This document shows, in pieces, positions 56,063 through 64,000 of a DNA stretch of 64,000 nt. The DNA comes from Parachlamydiales bacterium (lineage in GTDB: Bacteria > Chlamydiota > Chlamydiia > Chlamydiales > Rhabdochlamydiaceae). Numbering within the stretch: position 1 is the first letter of the stretch; every line of letters begins with the position of its first letter. The stretch lies in the NCBI GenBank assembly GCA_023265455.1, contig JAHFTQ010000007.1, forward strand, positions 60,938 through 124,937, written 5' to 3'. The position numbers and the translations under genes are program-made. The notes beneath the pieces are model-generated. The model did not search any database. It saw nothing but the letters and a program-made list of their open reading frames with translations, and had not been told where the DNA came from.

Positions 56063-58147
56063 ATGCGTATTGCCGCAAGTTTCATGCTAGCTGTTACACC
56101 CTTTCTTTTGATAGCAGCAGGTGGTGGCTCTGAGGAGGATGCCAGCTGCCAATCTCCTTTCCATGTCATGCATGTCGATGTGCGGCACACGGAGTCTAAA
56201 GGAGTCGGGTACCAAGACGGTTATACGACTTTAGAGGCTTTTGGTATTTATCAGCATAACCCTAATTTTATGCCTTTTCTAGACCTGAGAGGTCACGTCT
56301 TCAATAATGGTAAACTTGCAGGTAATATTGGCCTAGGAGAGCGAAGTGTGATCTCTTCTATCAACCATGTATTGGGGTCTTATATTTACTACGATGTTCG
56401 TCAAGACAAACACGATTTTACCGTGAATCAAATCGGCCCCGGTATTGAACTTTTAGGAAGGCGGATGGAGTACCGCATTAACGCCTATTTCCCTGTGGGT
56501 TCAACTAAAAGTTCTAGTTCTCAACCCAAATTCCATCGATTCAATTGTAGAGCTAATCAAATCCTGCTGAGGAGCAAGAGGAAATTTGCTTTGTGGGGCA
56601 TTGATAGTGAAGTCGGAGCTCACCTGACTCAAAGTTCTCGTCACGATTTTTACTATGGCATGGGCCCCTATTATTTTAACGGAGACTCTGAGACCTTTTG
56701 GGGAGGGAAAGCCCGCCTTTATTGGAGATATAAAGAGTATGTGACCTTAGAAGCCTACTATTCCTATGACCATGTCTTCAAAAACATTGTCCAAGGCACT
56801 CTCACCTTCAGTTATCCTTTTGGAAACAAACTCAAACGTATCGGCAGAAATTGTCCTAATCCTAACGATTTAGCTCTCTCACGCGCAGCTTTTACCCCTT
56901 ATCGGTTTGAAATCCCCGTTACAGTCACCGGAAAACAGACTCGGCCTGCAATCAATCCTGTGACAGGACAGCCTCTACGGATCTTGTTTGTTGACAACAC
57001 AGGAGCGTCTGGATGTCAAGGAGCTTTCACGACTTTGGCCCAAGCCCAAAATGCGGCGAGGCCTTTTGATATTATCTATGTCTTTCCCGGTAACGGCACA
57101 ACGCAGGGGATGAATGCAGGTATTGTCTTACAAAATGACCAAAAACTCTTTGGATCTGGCACACCTCAATTGATTAATACAAGACAGGGCAACATTCGGA
57201 TTCCAGCTCACTCGGCCATCGCTCCGACGATCACAAACACGGGAGATGTGGTCACCTTAGCCAATAATAATGAAGTTTCAGGGCTTATGATACAAGTGCC
57301 TGGGGCTAATGTAGGAATTTCAGGAGTCTCGGGGATAACCAATGTCAATATTCATGACAACGTCATCCAAACGAATTTCAGCGGTATAGCCCTGGATGCC
57401 GCAGGGACGATTTCAGTCTCTAACAACGTCATAACAGGAACCAATGCCACTTTTAGTGATGGAATTTCTGTCACCGTCATCAATGACCGACCTACAGTTC
57501 TCTCTATTGTGAATAATAGGATCGCAACAGTGGAGACGGGCATATTTGTCCAACCTGCTGCTATCATCGATAACCCACCTTTTACCAATGCGTTTATCAC
57601 AAACAATACGATCTCGGGTTTTGCTGAAAATGGAATTTTAATCTCCAACGGCATAGCAAATTCCATCTTCCGTATAGTCGACAATTCGATTCTTGATACG
57701 AGTTCATTAGGAGGGTCAACCTTTGGAGGCATCTCTCTTAAATTAGGCAATCCCAATGATTCTGGTAACTTTTTGATCAGTAATAATACTGTCCTAACCA
57801 CAACGCCAGCGGAATTCGTCAATAGTATTTCCATAAATACTGTGAACAATACACCCACGATAGCTCAAGTCATCATTACAGATAATGTCGTTTTAGCAGG
57901 ACCCGGATTGGGATCTAGCGGAGTGAATGTCAATGCAAATCTCAATGGGACCTTGAATACACTTATTCTCAACAACCAAGTGAGAACAGCGCTGCCGTTC
58001 ACGAACGGCATAAATATTGCAGGAAACAATGGAATAGTGAATGTGGCGGGCTTGCCTCAAGTCGCTGCACCTCGTGTTACAACCAGCGGAAATGTCAACG
58101 TTGTACGTCTCCCTCCCAATCTGTTCGATATTTTTAGATTAAGGTGA
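56063..58147 (+). CDS. Inverse-autotransporter-like outer-membrane protein with parallel beta-helix passenger
   Basis: Signal peptide; barrel-like GYQDGYTTLEAFGIYQHNPNFMPFLDLRGHVFNNGKLAGNIGLGERSVI..YIYYDVRQDKHD; passenger with NNVITG/NNRIATVETGIFV/NNTISGFAENGILI-type repeats. Confidence 0.75.
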   Translation: MRIAASFMLAVTPFLLIAAGGGSEEDASCQSPFHVMHVDVRHTESKGVGYQDGYTTLEAFGIYQHNPNFMPFLDLRGHVFNNGKLAGNIGLGERSVISSINHVLGSYIYYDVRQDKHDFTVNQIGPGIELLGRRMEYRINAYFPVGSTKSSSSQPKFHRFNCRANQILLRSKRKFALWGIDSEVGAHLTQSSRHDFYYGMGPYYFNGDSETFWGGKARLYWRYKEYVTLEAYYSYDHVFKNIVQGTLTFSYPFGNKLKRIGRNCPNPNDLALSRAAFTPYRFEIPVTVTGKQTRPAINPVTGQPLRILFVDNTGASGCQGAFTTLAQAQNAARPFDIIYVFPGNGTTQGMNAGIVLQNDQKLFGSGTPQLINTRQGNIRIPAHSAIAPTITNTGDVVTLANNNEVSGLMIQVPGANVGISGVSGITNVNIHDNVIQTNFSGIALDAAGTISVSNNVITGTNATFSDGISVTVINDRPTVLSIVNNRIATVETGIFVQPAAIIDNPPFTNAFITNNTISGFAENGILISNGIANSIFRIVDNSILDTSSLGGSTFGGISLKLGNPNDSGNFLISNNTVLTTTPAEFVNSISINTVNNTPTIAQVIITDNVVLAGPGLGSSGVNVNANLNGTLNTLILNNQVRTALPFTNGINIAGNNGIVNVAGLPQVAAPRVTTSGNVNVVRLPPNLFDIFRLR

Positions 58148-58173
58148 AATTTCGTCAGGTGGTTTGACAGATA

Positions 58174-58212
58174 TAGGCGATTTGTATAAAATGAAGTTCA
58201 ACTTCGGATTTT
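58174..58212. repeat. Imperfect hairpin directly upstream of the second DUF4143 ATPase (coordinates approximate)
   Basis: ATTTGTATAAAATGAAGTT-C-AACTTCGGATTTTACAAAT. Confidence 0.7.
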
Positions 58213-58216
58213 ACAA

Positions 58217-59383
58217 ATGCCTATGTTTAGAAGAGATATCTCTAAAGAGCTTAATGACTTAGCAGCAGGGTATCCTGTTGTCACCGTGCTCGGTCCCCGT
58301 CAGTCAGGCAAATCAACCCTGGTTCAGCTCATTTTCCCTAAAAAACCCTATATCACTTTGGAAGATATCGATGTTCGAGAGATGGCAACTCTTGATCCTC
58401 GGGGATTTTTGGAGCGGTTTCCCGAAGGAGCTATTTTAGATGAGATCCAGAGAGTGCCAAGTCTTCTCTCTTACATCCAAGGGATTGTCGATAAAAAGAA
58501 TCAAAAAGGGATGTTCATTTTAACCGGCAGTCATCAGCTTGCACTCCATGAGGCGATCTCCCAATCTCTAGCGGGTCGTACCGCACTTTTAAGTTTGCTG
58601 CCTTTGTCTTTAAGTGAACTTCAACAAGCTGGAATTAAGCTTTCCTTGGATCAGACCTTACTGCAAGGGGGATATCCAAGGGTAGCCTACGATCAGCTTG
58701 ATCCTGGGAAGGCCTACCGAAATTATTTTCAGACCTATGTTGAAAGAGACGTGCGCCAACTCATTAATATCAAAGACTTGCTTCAATTTGAGCGGTTTGT
58801 GAAAATTTGTGCCGGGCGCATTGGACAAATCATGAACCTTGAGGAAATCGGTGGAGAAATTGGAGCCTCTTCTCACACCGTCAAACAATGGATTTCGATT
58901 TTAGAAGCTTCATTTATTGTTTTCCGTCTACAACCCTACTTCGAAAATTTTGGTAAAAGAATGATCAAATCTCCCAAGCTCTATTTTACCGATACGGGTC
59001 TTGCGGCCTATTTGCTGGGAATTGAGACTGAAGTGCAAATGTCACGCGATCCTCTCAGAGGGCATTTAGTAGAAAATCTGGTGATTTTAGAACTCATGAA
59101 GACAAGGCTCAATCAAGGTTTAGATCCTCAGCTTTATTACTACCGTGATGTGCAGCAAAACGAGGTGGATGTGATTTTTAAACAGGGCAATGATCTCATT
59201 CCTATCGAGATCAAATCTTCCAAAACTTACAACTCTGATTTTTTAAAAAACTTGCAGTTTTTCCAAAATCTTGTCCAAGACCGGGCTCCCAAAGCTTATC
59301 TCGTCTATGCTGGCGACCAAGAACAAATGATTCAAGGGATCTCGCTTCTCAACTATAATCATGCTGCACGTATTACTCTGTGA
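58217..59383 (+). CDS. AAA_14/DUF4143 family ATPase
   Basis: VVTVLGPRQSGKSTLVQLIF, GAILDEIQRVPSLLSYIQ, FILTGSHQLALHEAISQSLAGRTALLSLLPLSLSEL, VDVIFKQGNDLIPIEIKSSKT. Confidence 0.92.
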   Translation: MPMFRRDISKELNDLAAGYPVVTVLGPRQSGKSTLVQLIFPKKPYITLEDIDVREMATLDPRGFLERFPEGAILDEIQRVPSLLSYIQGIVDKKNQKGMFILTGSHQLALHEAISQSLAGRTALLSLLPLSLSELQQAGIKLSLDQTLLQGGYPRVAYDQLDPGKAYRNYFQTYVERDVRQLINIKDLLQFERFVKICAGRIGQIMNLEEIGGEIGASSHTVKQWISILEASFIVFRLQPYFENFGKRMIKSPKLYFTDTGLAAYLLGIETEVQMSRDPLRGHLVENLVILELMKTRLNQGLDPQLYYYRDVQQNEVDVIFKQGNDLIPIEIKSSKTYNSDFLKNLQFFQNLVQDRAPKAYLVYAGDQEQMIQGISLLNYNHAARITL

Positions 59384-59408
59384 AAGATGATCTAAAATGC
59401 TTTCGGGA

Positions 59409-59442
59409 TTAAAAAATGCGGCGCGCATCATAGGATGCGCGC
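59409..59442 (-). terminator. Intrinsic terminator of the 59452-61391 operon
   Basis: GCGCGCATC-ctat-GATGCGCGC followed by a T-run on the minus strand. Confidence 0.75.
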
Positions 59443-59451
59443 AGAAGAATA

Positions 59452-59949
59452 TTAGCGGTTGAGGGCTTGTTCTTGTTCCATCTGTTGCTGGCGCTGTAAA
59501 AAACTCTGAATGGTTTGGACCATCCCTTGCGCGCGCTGATCAAAGCTATTGTAGCTAGCAAGAGCTTGTTGAATTCTTTGCTGGTCAGCATCGTGGTCTT
59601 TTTGCTCAGCACTGAAATACATTTGTGCGCCTTCGCCCACCTTATAGCCCATTTGACCGGCATCCAATGCATTTTTCCAGTTACCTGTTGAAAGTCTGCT
59701 CAATGCGACTCCAGCTAAAACACCAAAAGCCATTGATCCCAGACCTTTGTGAATCAATTTTTTTTGTGCTCCGGCAGAAGCTTCTGTCTGCTTGACTAAC
59801 TCACCAATGAAATCTCCTGTCAAAACTCTGGACTGCGAAACTAGGGCGCAGATTTTCCTGAGAATCTGTTCGAACTCTCGTTTGGGTGAGTAGGTCTTTC
59901 CAGGTGTTGTTGTTGCATTTTGCGCTACGGGTAAAGCATTGATTGGCAT
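59452..59949 (-). CDS. Hypothetical protein, third gene of a coiled-coil/TM operon
   Basis: ORF with Gln-rich helical C-terminus (QSFLQRQQQMEQEQ); short glycine/alanine hydrophobic segment. Confidence 0.55.
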   Translation of the reverse strand: MPINALPVAQNATTTPGKTYSPKREFEQILRKICALVSQSRVLTGDFIGELVKQTEASAGAQKKLIHKGLGSMAFGVLAGVALSRLSTGNWKNALDAGQMGYKVGEGAQMYFSAEQKDHDADQQRIQQALASYNSFDQRAQGMVQTIQSFLQRQQQMEQEQALNR

Positions 59950-59958
59950 AATTTCCTC

Positions 59959-60747
59959 CTAGGAAAATGTTGTGTTAAATTGTGATTTAATGGGTTGTCT
60001 CCAGCCTCTCTGAATTGTTTTATTCTGGCTAGAGAGTATTCCTTGATAGATTAGCAGCTGATTGATTCTCGTATTTAGGGAGCTCATCAGGGTATCGAGA
60101 ACTTTAATGTGTCCTTCAGCTTTAAATTTTATGACCTTCGTATAGATGTCGTGGATATTAATAACACTCGAGACAATACCATAAAGCGTTTGAGCGTATC
60201 CGATTTTTGTTTTAAGATCCTGGGGAAGCGCGACCATACTATAAATATTCCACAGGAAAGCGACAGCCTCAGCTAGCTTGGGAAGCCCGCTATGAAGGTA
60301 AGACTTTACAGTGGTATTTCCAAAAGAGAGCGTTTGAGCAATGGCTTCCCAGCGATCACGGTGAGAGAGTACTTTATTAGCCAAAAGCACGACTCCTGCA
60401 GCAATAAATTGCTGGCCAATAGGTTGACCAGTAGCTAGGAGATAGGATCCGCCGACGATTGAAGCACAAGCGTATAAGGAAGAGCAGAGATAGGATGCAA
60501 CACCCCATGGGGCGTTGAAGCGTCCTGCATCAATCTCTTTTTGCAAGGTCTCTATCTTTTCTTTTTGCAAGGAATCCATTTTTTGATAAATGGCCTCCAG
60601 GTCTTCATTGATTTCCTGTAGCGAGCGATTCCCCAGTTTTTTATGGTCATTCATCGCCTGAAACATGCGATCAATAACAGTCCCTGGAGGAAGCCCTGTG
60701 GGTTCTCGAGAAGAAGCGGAGGACTGAGAGCGTATAGTTTCTACCAT
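59959..60747 (-). CDS. Hypothetical TM/coiled-coil protein
   Basis: N-terminal Ser-rich segment, coiled coil, hydrophobic hairpin; overlaps neighbour by 1 bp. Confidence 0.55.
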   Translation of the reverse strand: MVETIRSQSSASSREPTGLPPGTVIDRMFQAMNDHKKLGNRSLQEINEDLEAIYQKMDSLQKEKIETLQKEIDAGRFNAPWGVASYLCSSLYACASIVGGSYLLATGQPIGQQFIAAGVVLLANKVLSHRDRWEAIAQTLSFGNTTVKSYLHSGLPKLAEAVAFLWNIYSMVALPQDLKTKIGYAQTLYGIVSSVINIHDIYTKVIKFKAEGHIKVLDTLMSSLNTRINQLLIYQGILSSQNKTIQRGWRQPIKSQFNTTFS

Positions 60748-61361
60748 TAGCGAGGGATTGATAATCTTATAATGTTATTGATATGTTCATCGTACTTTTT
60801 CATGAGCTCCTTCAAAAGAGGCATGACTAGGTTAAGGAACTCTCTAAGATCAGTCACTTCATCTTGCAACTTCTCAATTTTTGGGTTGATCACTCCATCG
60901 ATTTTTCGTGTCATAGCTTCGCAGAGAGTCTCGAGCATTTTTTTATGTGGCATATTGTTTTCTACTATCTTTGCCAAATAAGGTGCACTTGCAAGCAGGG
61001 GCCTAATTTTATCAATCGTAGCAGAGTGCTGTCTCAAATCGATCTCATCACTGGCGATTCCTTTAATCGCGTGCTCGTTCAGCGCGTTCTTGGCGACATT
61101 TAAAAAATCGTGGATGGCTTCGAGCTGACCGTGCAATTTTTCGACTTCTTGGATTTTCATCATCATCTTGCCATCGCGAAGCTTTTCTTGCTCGAGCGCA
61201 AGGGTAGCAAAATAAGGACGAATATTAATGATGTCATAATTTTCTTTAGCTTCGACGGCGATCTCTGGAGGGAGTTCAGTGGAAGGAGTTGGCTGTAGGG
61301 GTGGAGCCATCATGGGATTCCATCCGGCATTTGTCGTGGCGTTTAAAGGGGTTGTTGACAT
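60747..61361 (-). CDS. Hypothetical coiled-coil protein (alternative start 61391)
   Basis: MSTTPLNATTNAGWNPMMAPP...KIEKLQDEVTDLREFLNLVMPLLKELMKKYDEHIN. Confidence 0.55.
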   Translation of the reverse strand: MSTTPLNATTNAGWNPMMAPPLQPTPSTELPPEIAVEAKENYDIINIRPYFATLALEQEKLRDGKMMMKIQEVEKLHGQLEAIHDFLNVAKNALNEHAIKGIASDEIDLRQHSATIDKIRPLLASAPYLAKIVENNMPHKKMLETLCEAMTRKIDGVINPKIEKLQDEVTDLREFLNLVMPLLKELMKKYDEHINNIIRLSIPR

Positions 61362-61437
61362 AGTTAAATATCTCCTTGGGTTGTGTGACAATATTTTAAC
61401 ATAAAGGGGGAGTTTTGGGAATTCCTAATCTTTATTT

Positions 61438-61603
61438 TAACTGGGCTTTATTCATTTTTGGACCTTGTTTTCGCAAGTATTTGCCTCTTAGGTGGTCTTG
61501 AATTAAATGAGGTAGGCTTGGATAGGCCACTTCATTTAATTCAGGGCCGCATAAGAGGTAAAGACTGCGAAAACAAGGCCCAAAAATGGATAAAGTCCAG
61601 TTA
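61438..61603. repeat. 166-bp near-palindrome (E3) ending exactly on the stop codon of the TamB-like gene
   Basis: taactgggctttattcatttttggaccttgttttcgca... / ...tgcgaaaacaaggcccaaaaatggataaagtccagtta; inner TGAATTAAATGA/TCATTTAATTCA. Confidence 0.93.
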
Positions 61604-64000
61604 GTAATTTTTATTCCATTTAAATGAAAATTTTCCTTGATCGTCTTCTTGGGTCTCAGCCTGGAGGATAAAACCTCCTTTGAGCTCAACTTCTACCTTA
61701 ATATGGCTAACCTCAGTATCTTGTGTTAGGGTAGCGGCTACCCCTTTGACGATCTCGGTCGAAATCGATTTGCCGATTTCAAGGGAAAATCCCCCCTTCT
61801 TATCAGTGGTAGAGATGGAGAGGCGGTCGACCCCGAGGTTACGGCGGATGGTGCCGAGAATGTCGGGGGCAGAGCTACTAGAGAGGGTCATAATGGTGTT
61901 AGCGAGCTGGACGATCTGGGTGGCGGAGAGCTCTGAGACGTCTTTATTAAAGAGGATCCGGGCGAGGAGAGTGCTGGTGGGGAGGGGAGGGTTGGATTGG
62001 AAAATGAGCTGGGGATCTCGGAGTGATCCGCGGAAGAGGACGGTAACGCTGAGGCCCGGCATGTCATGGTTAGCGGAAATATTGATAAAGCTGCCATTTT
62101 CAGAGAAGGAGACTTCACCATGGGTGATTTTAAAGTCTTTGCCTGCAAAGGAAAAATTTCCCTTGATAGTGTGGAGGGTTCCCACGGTGACGACATCGAG
62201 GTTCTTACCTGCGAGGTGGAGATCGCCTGCGAGTTCAGCCTCAAGGCCGCGTCCTGATAAGTGTGTCCCTTGCTCTCCATGAATATTAAGGTCGTAGTGA
62301 AAGGGGTAGGATTCTTTGGGGATAGGTGGTGGTGGAGTGAATGAAGGAGGCTGGTGGATAAAGGTGACGGGAAGGGTGGGGATCTCGGTAGGAAGTTGAT
62401 CGGGAATCTGGATATGGGCTTTGTTAATGGCAAGGGTTCCTGCCACGAGTCCTTGATCAAGGTTACCAGAGATGGTGAAGGGGCCACTGCATGAGCCTGC
62501 GAGCCAGTCAAACTGGATGACTTGAAATTGATCAATGGTTCCTTGGACAGTAAATGGAAGGCGGGGCTGTAAATGGAACTGGGCAGTTGCAGTGGCAGTG
62601 CCTGAAGCGGCGTCTTGAACACGGATGGAGGTGGCGGTGAGGGTGCTACCATCCCCAGAGGCTTGGATATCGCCGTTTTTAAGGGAGAGTCCGATGAGAT
62701 CATTGGTGTAGAACGCGCCTTGAACTGAGAGTGGTCCAAAGAGAGAGGGGTGCTCGAGTGAGCCACTGAGAACGAGGCGGCACGAAAGAAATCCCCCGAA
62801 GCGCTGGGAGCCGATGTTGATGAAGTCAAATAGCTGCTCAGTATGGCCTTCGATTGTGCACTGGCCTGCAAGGGTTTTGTGAGGGTTAATCGAGAGGCGT
62901 AAAGGGGAGAGTTGATAGGAGAGAGGAAGGGTTAAAGAGAGGTCAACAAACTGCTGATCGGTCGCAATGATGTGAGAGTGAAGCTGGAGAGTGTCGTGAT
63001 TTAAGTTGGCTTGCAAAGAGGCTTTTGTCTGGATGGGTGTGGTGTTTCCGGCGGGGAAAATATCGGCGTGTTCGAGGAGAATATTGGCATGGCCTGCAAG
63101 GTCGGAGCTGGTGCCTGCGAGATCGATATCGAGGGAGGCGAGTCCTTGGAGAGACAAGCGGTGTGAAAGCAGGGTTAAGAAGTCGAGAGGGAAATGCTGA
63201 GCTTGGACGAATACCCGAGAAGCTTCGGGGGTGACTTGGAGGGCAGCTTGAAAAAAACCATCTGCGATGTTCATCTTGAAGTTAGTGAGCATCAGCTTGT
63301 TTTCTTGAAGTGAAAGCTGAAAAGGCTCTTCAAGCGAGAGGTTTTTTTGTAGGAGATGACCTGCTAAGTGATCGCAGGTGAAACGAACATCGTGGGGTGC
63401 AAAGGCAAAATGTCCTCCAGTTGCTAGGGAAAAAGGGTGTTTCCAGTCGCCTTGAGCGTTAAGCTGGTAGTTCCAATCTAAAGGGCTGCCTTCCATTGCA
63501 TATGAGGCGGAGTCTAAGAAGACGTCGGCAAGGTAGGCGTGATGAGTCTCGATGGCGAGCTTGCCTTGGATGTTGTTGAAGAGATCAGTAGCAAAAAGAT
63601 CGAGGCTGATTTCTTCAGAAAGAAAAGTTCCGGCTTTAACTCCTTTGCCGATGGCATGGCATTGCAGGGAGTCGTTTTTAAAATCGAGGGTTCCGCCCAT
63701 ATGGCCGGCAAGAGGAAGCGAGGCAATTTCGGTGAAGGGAGTCAAATCGCCCAGTTGGAATGTCACTCCCCCTTGGAGATGTTGAAAATCGGTAGCGATA
63801 TCGCCGTGAAGAGAGATCTGTTTTCCTTGAATGGAGATCGCTTGGAGCTCTAAGCGGGGGTGGTGAAATTTCAGATCTGCACTTCCTTGAAATCCTAGAT
63901 CGGGATGGGTAGCATCCCATTTCAGAGTGCCGCTCCAAAGATCTTTGAGATTTTGAGCGTTGATTTCGAGGTGAGCATCTGTGAAAGCTGTCCGAGGGAA
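61601..64000 (-). CDS. tamB: TamB/DUF490-like translocation and assembly module protein (5' end outside window)
   Basis: C-terminal FNKDVSELSATQIVQLANTIMTLSSSSAPDILGTIRRNLGVDRLSISTTDKKGGFSLEIGKSIS; reading frame stays open upstream of 63766 as far as checked. Confidence 0.85.
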   Translation of the reverse strand, partial: FPRTAFTDAHLEINAQNLKDLWSGTLKWDATHPDLGFQGSADLKFHHPRLELQAISIQGKQISLHGDIATDFQHLQGGVTFQLGDLTPFTEIASLPLAGHMGGTLDFKNDSLQCHAIGKGVKAGTFLSEEISLDLFATDLFNNIQGKLAIETHHAYLADVFLDSASYAMEGSPLDWNYQLNAQGDWKHPFSLATGGHFAFAPHDVRFTCDHLAGHLLQKNLSLEEPFQLSLQENKLMLTNFKMNIADGFFQAALQVTPEASRVFVQAQHFPLDFLTLLSHRLSLQGLASLDIDLAGTSSDLAGHANILLEHADIFPAGNTTPIQTKASLQANLNHDTLQLHSHIIATDQQFVDLSLTLPLSYQLSPLRLSINPHKTLAGQCTIEGHTEQLFDFINIGSQRFGGFLSCRLVLSGSLEHPSLFGPLSVQGAFYTNDLIGLSLKNGDIQASGDGSTLTATSIRVQDAASGTATATAQFHLQPRLPFTVQGTIDQFQVIQFDWLAGSCSGPFTISGNLDQGLVAGTLAINKAHIQIPDQLPTEIPTLPVTFIHQPPSFTPPPPIPKESYPFHYDLNIHGEQGTHLSGRGLEAELAGDLHLAGKNLDVVTVGTLHTIKGNFSFAGKDFKITHGEVSFSENGSFINISANHDMPGLSVTVLFRGSLRDPQLIFQSNPPLPTSTLLARILFNKDVSELSATQIVQLANTIMTLSSSSAPDILGTIRRNLGVDRLSISTTDKKGGFSLEIGKSISTEIVKGVAATLTQDTEVSHIKVEVELKGGFILQAETQEDDQGKFSFKWNKNY

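Noticed and set aside
61432-61689. 85-aa minus-strand ORF at the tamB end
   Set aside because: Runs through palindrome E3 in another frame of the tamB 3' end.

Overview
This window looks like the chromosome of a chlamydia-related bacterium (order Parachlamydiales or similar). The evidence is the order DUF721-gyrB-gyrA-tmk-holB, the order pyrG-ruvX-zwf-opcA-like-pgl, rpmG-lolE-lolD, a double-length UvrA (1844 aa), a PPi-dependent phosphofructokinase, and many eukaryotic-like or Inc-like accessory proteins. Conserved housekeeping blocks alternate with accessory loci. I recognise the following accessory candidates: an OTU-like protease; two tandem membrane J-domain proteins coupled to a TraB/GumN-like protein; a CheD/NTAN1-like (deamidase-fold) protein; an NYN-domain protein divergent from a DinD/BRO-like protein; a class-3-lipase-like pair with a small repeat protein; a spermidine synthase with an apparent signal peptide; an F-box plus WD40 protein; three paralogs with Inc-like bilobed hydrophobic domains; an inverse-autotransporter-like protein with a beta-helix passenger; two DUF4143 ATPases; and a HigBA-type toxin-antitoxin module. 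The most interesting unexplained DNA is non-coding. There are four intergenic near-palindromes of about 163-166 bp. Two of them share a core and show compensatory stem changes. A tandem ~150-bp repeat between the NYN and DinD-like genes has promoter-, antiterminator- and terminator-like parts in each copy. Both DUF4143 ATPases have hairpins immediately upstream. No tRNA, rRNA, CRISPR array or intact transposase gene was recognised. All assignments are from reading the sequence; no database search was run.
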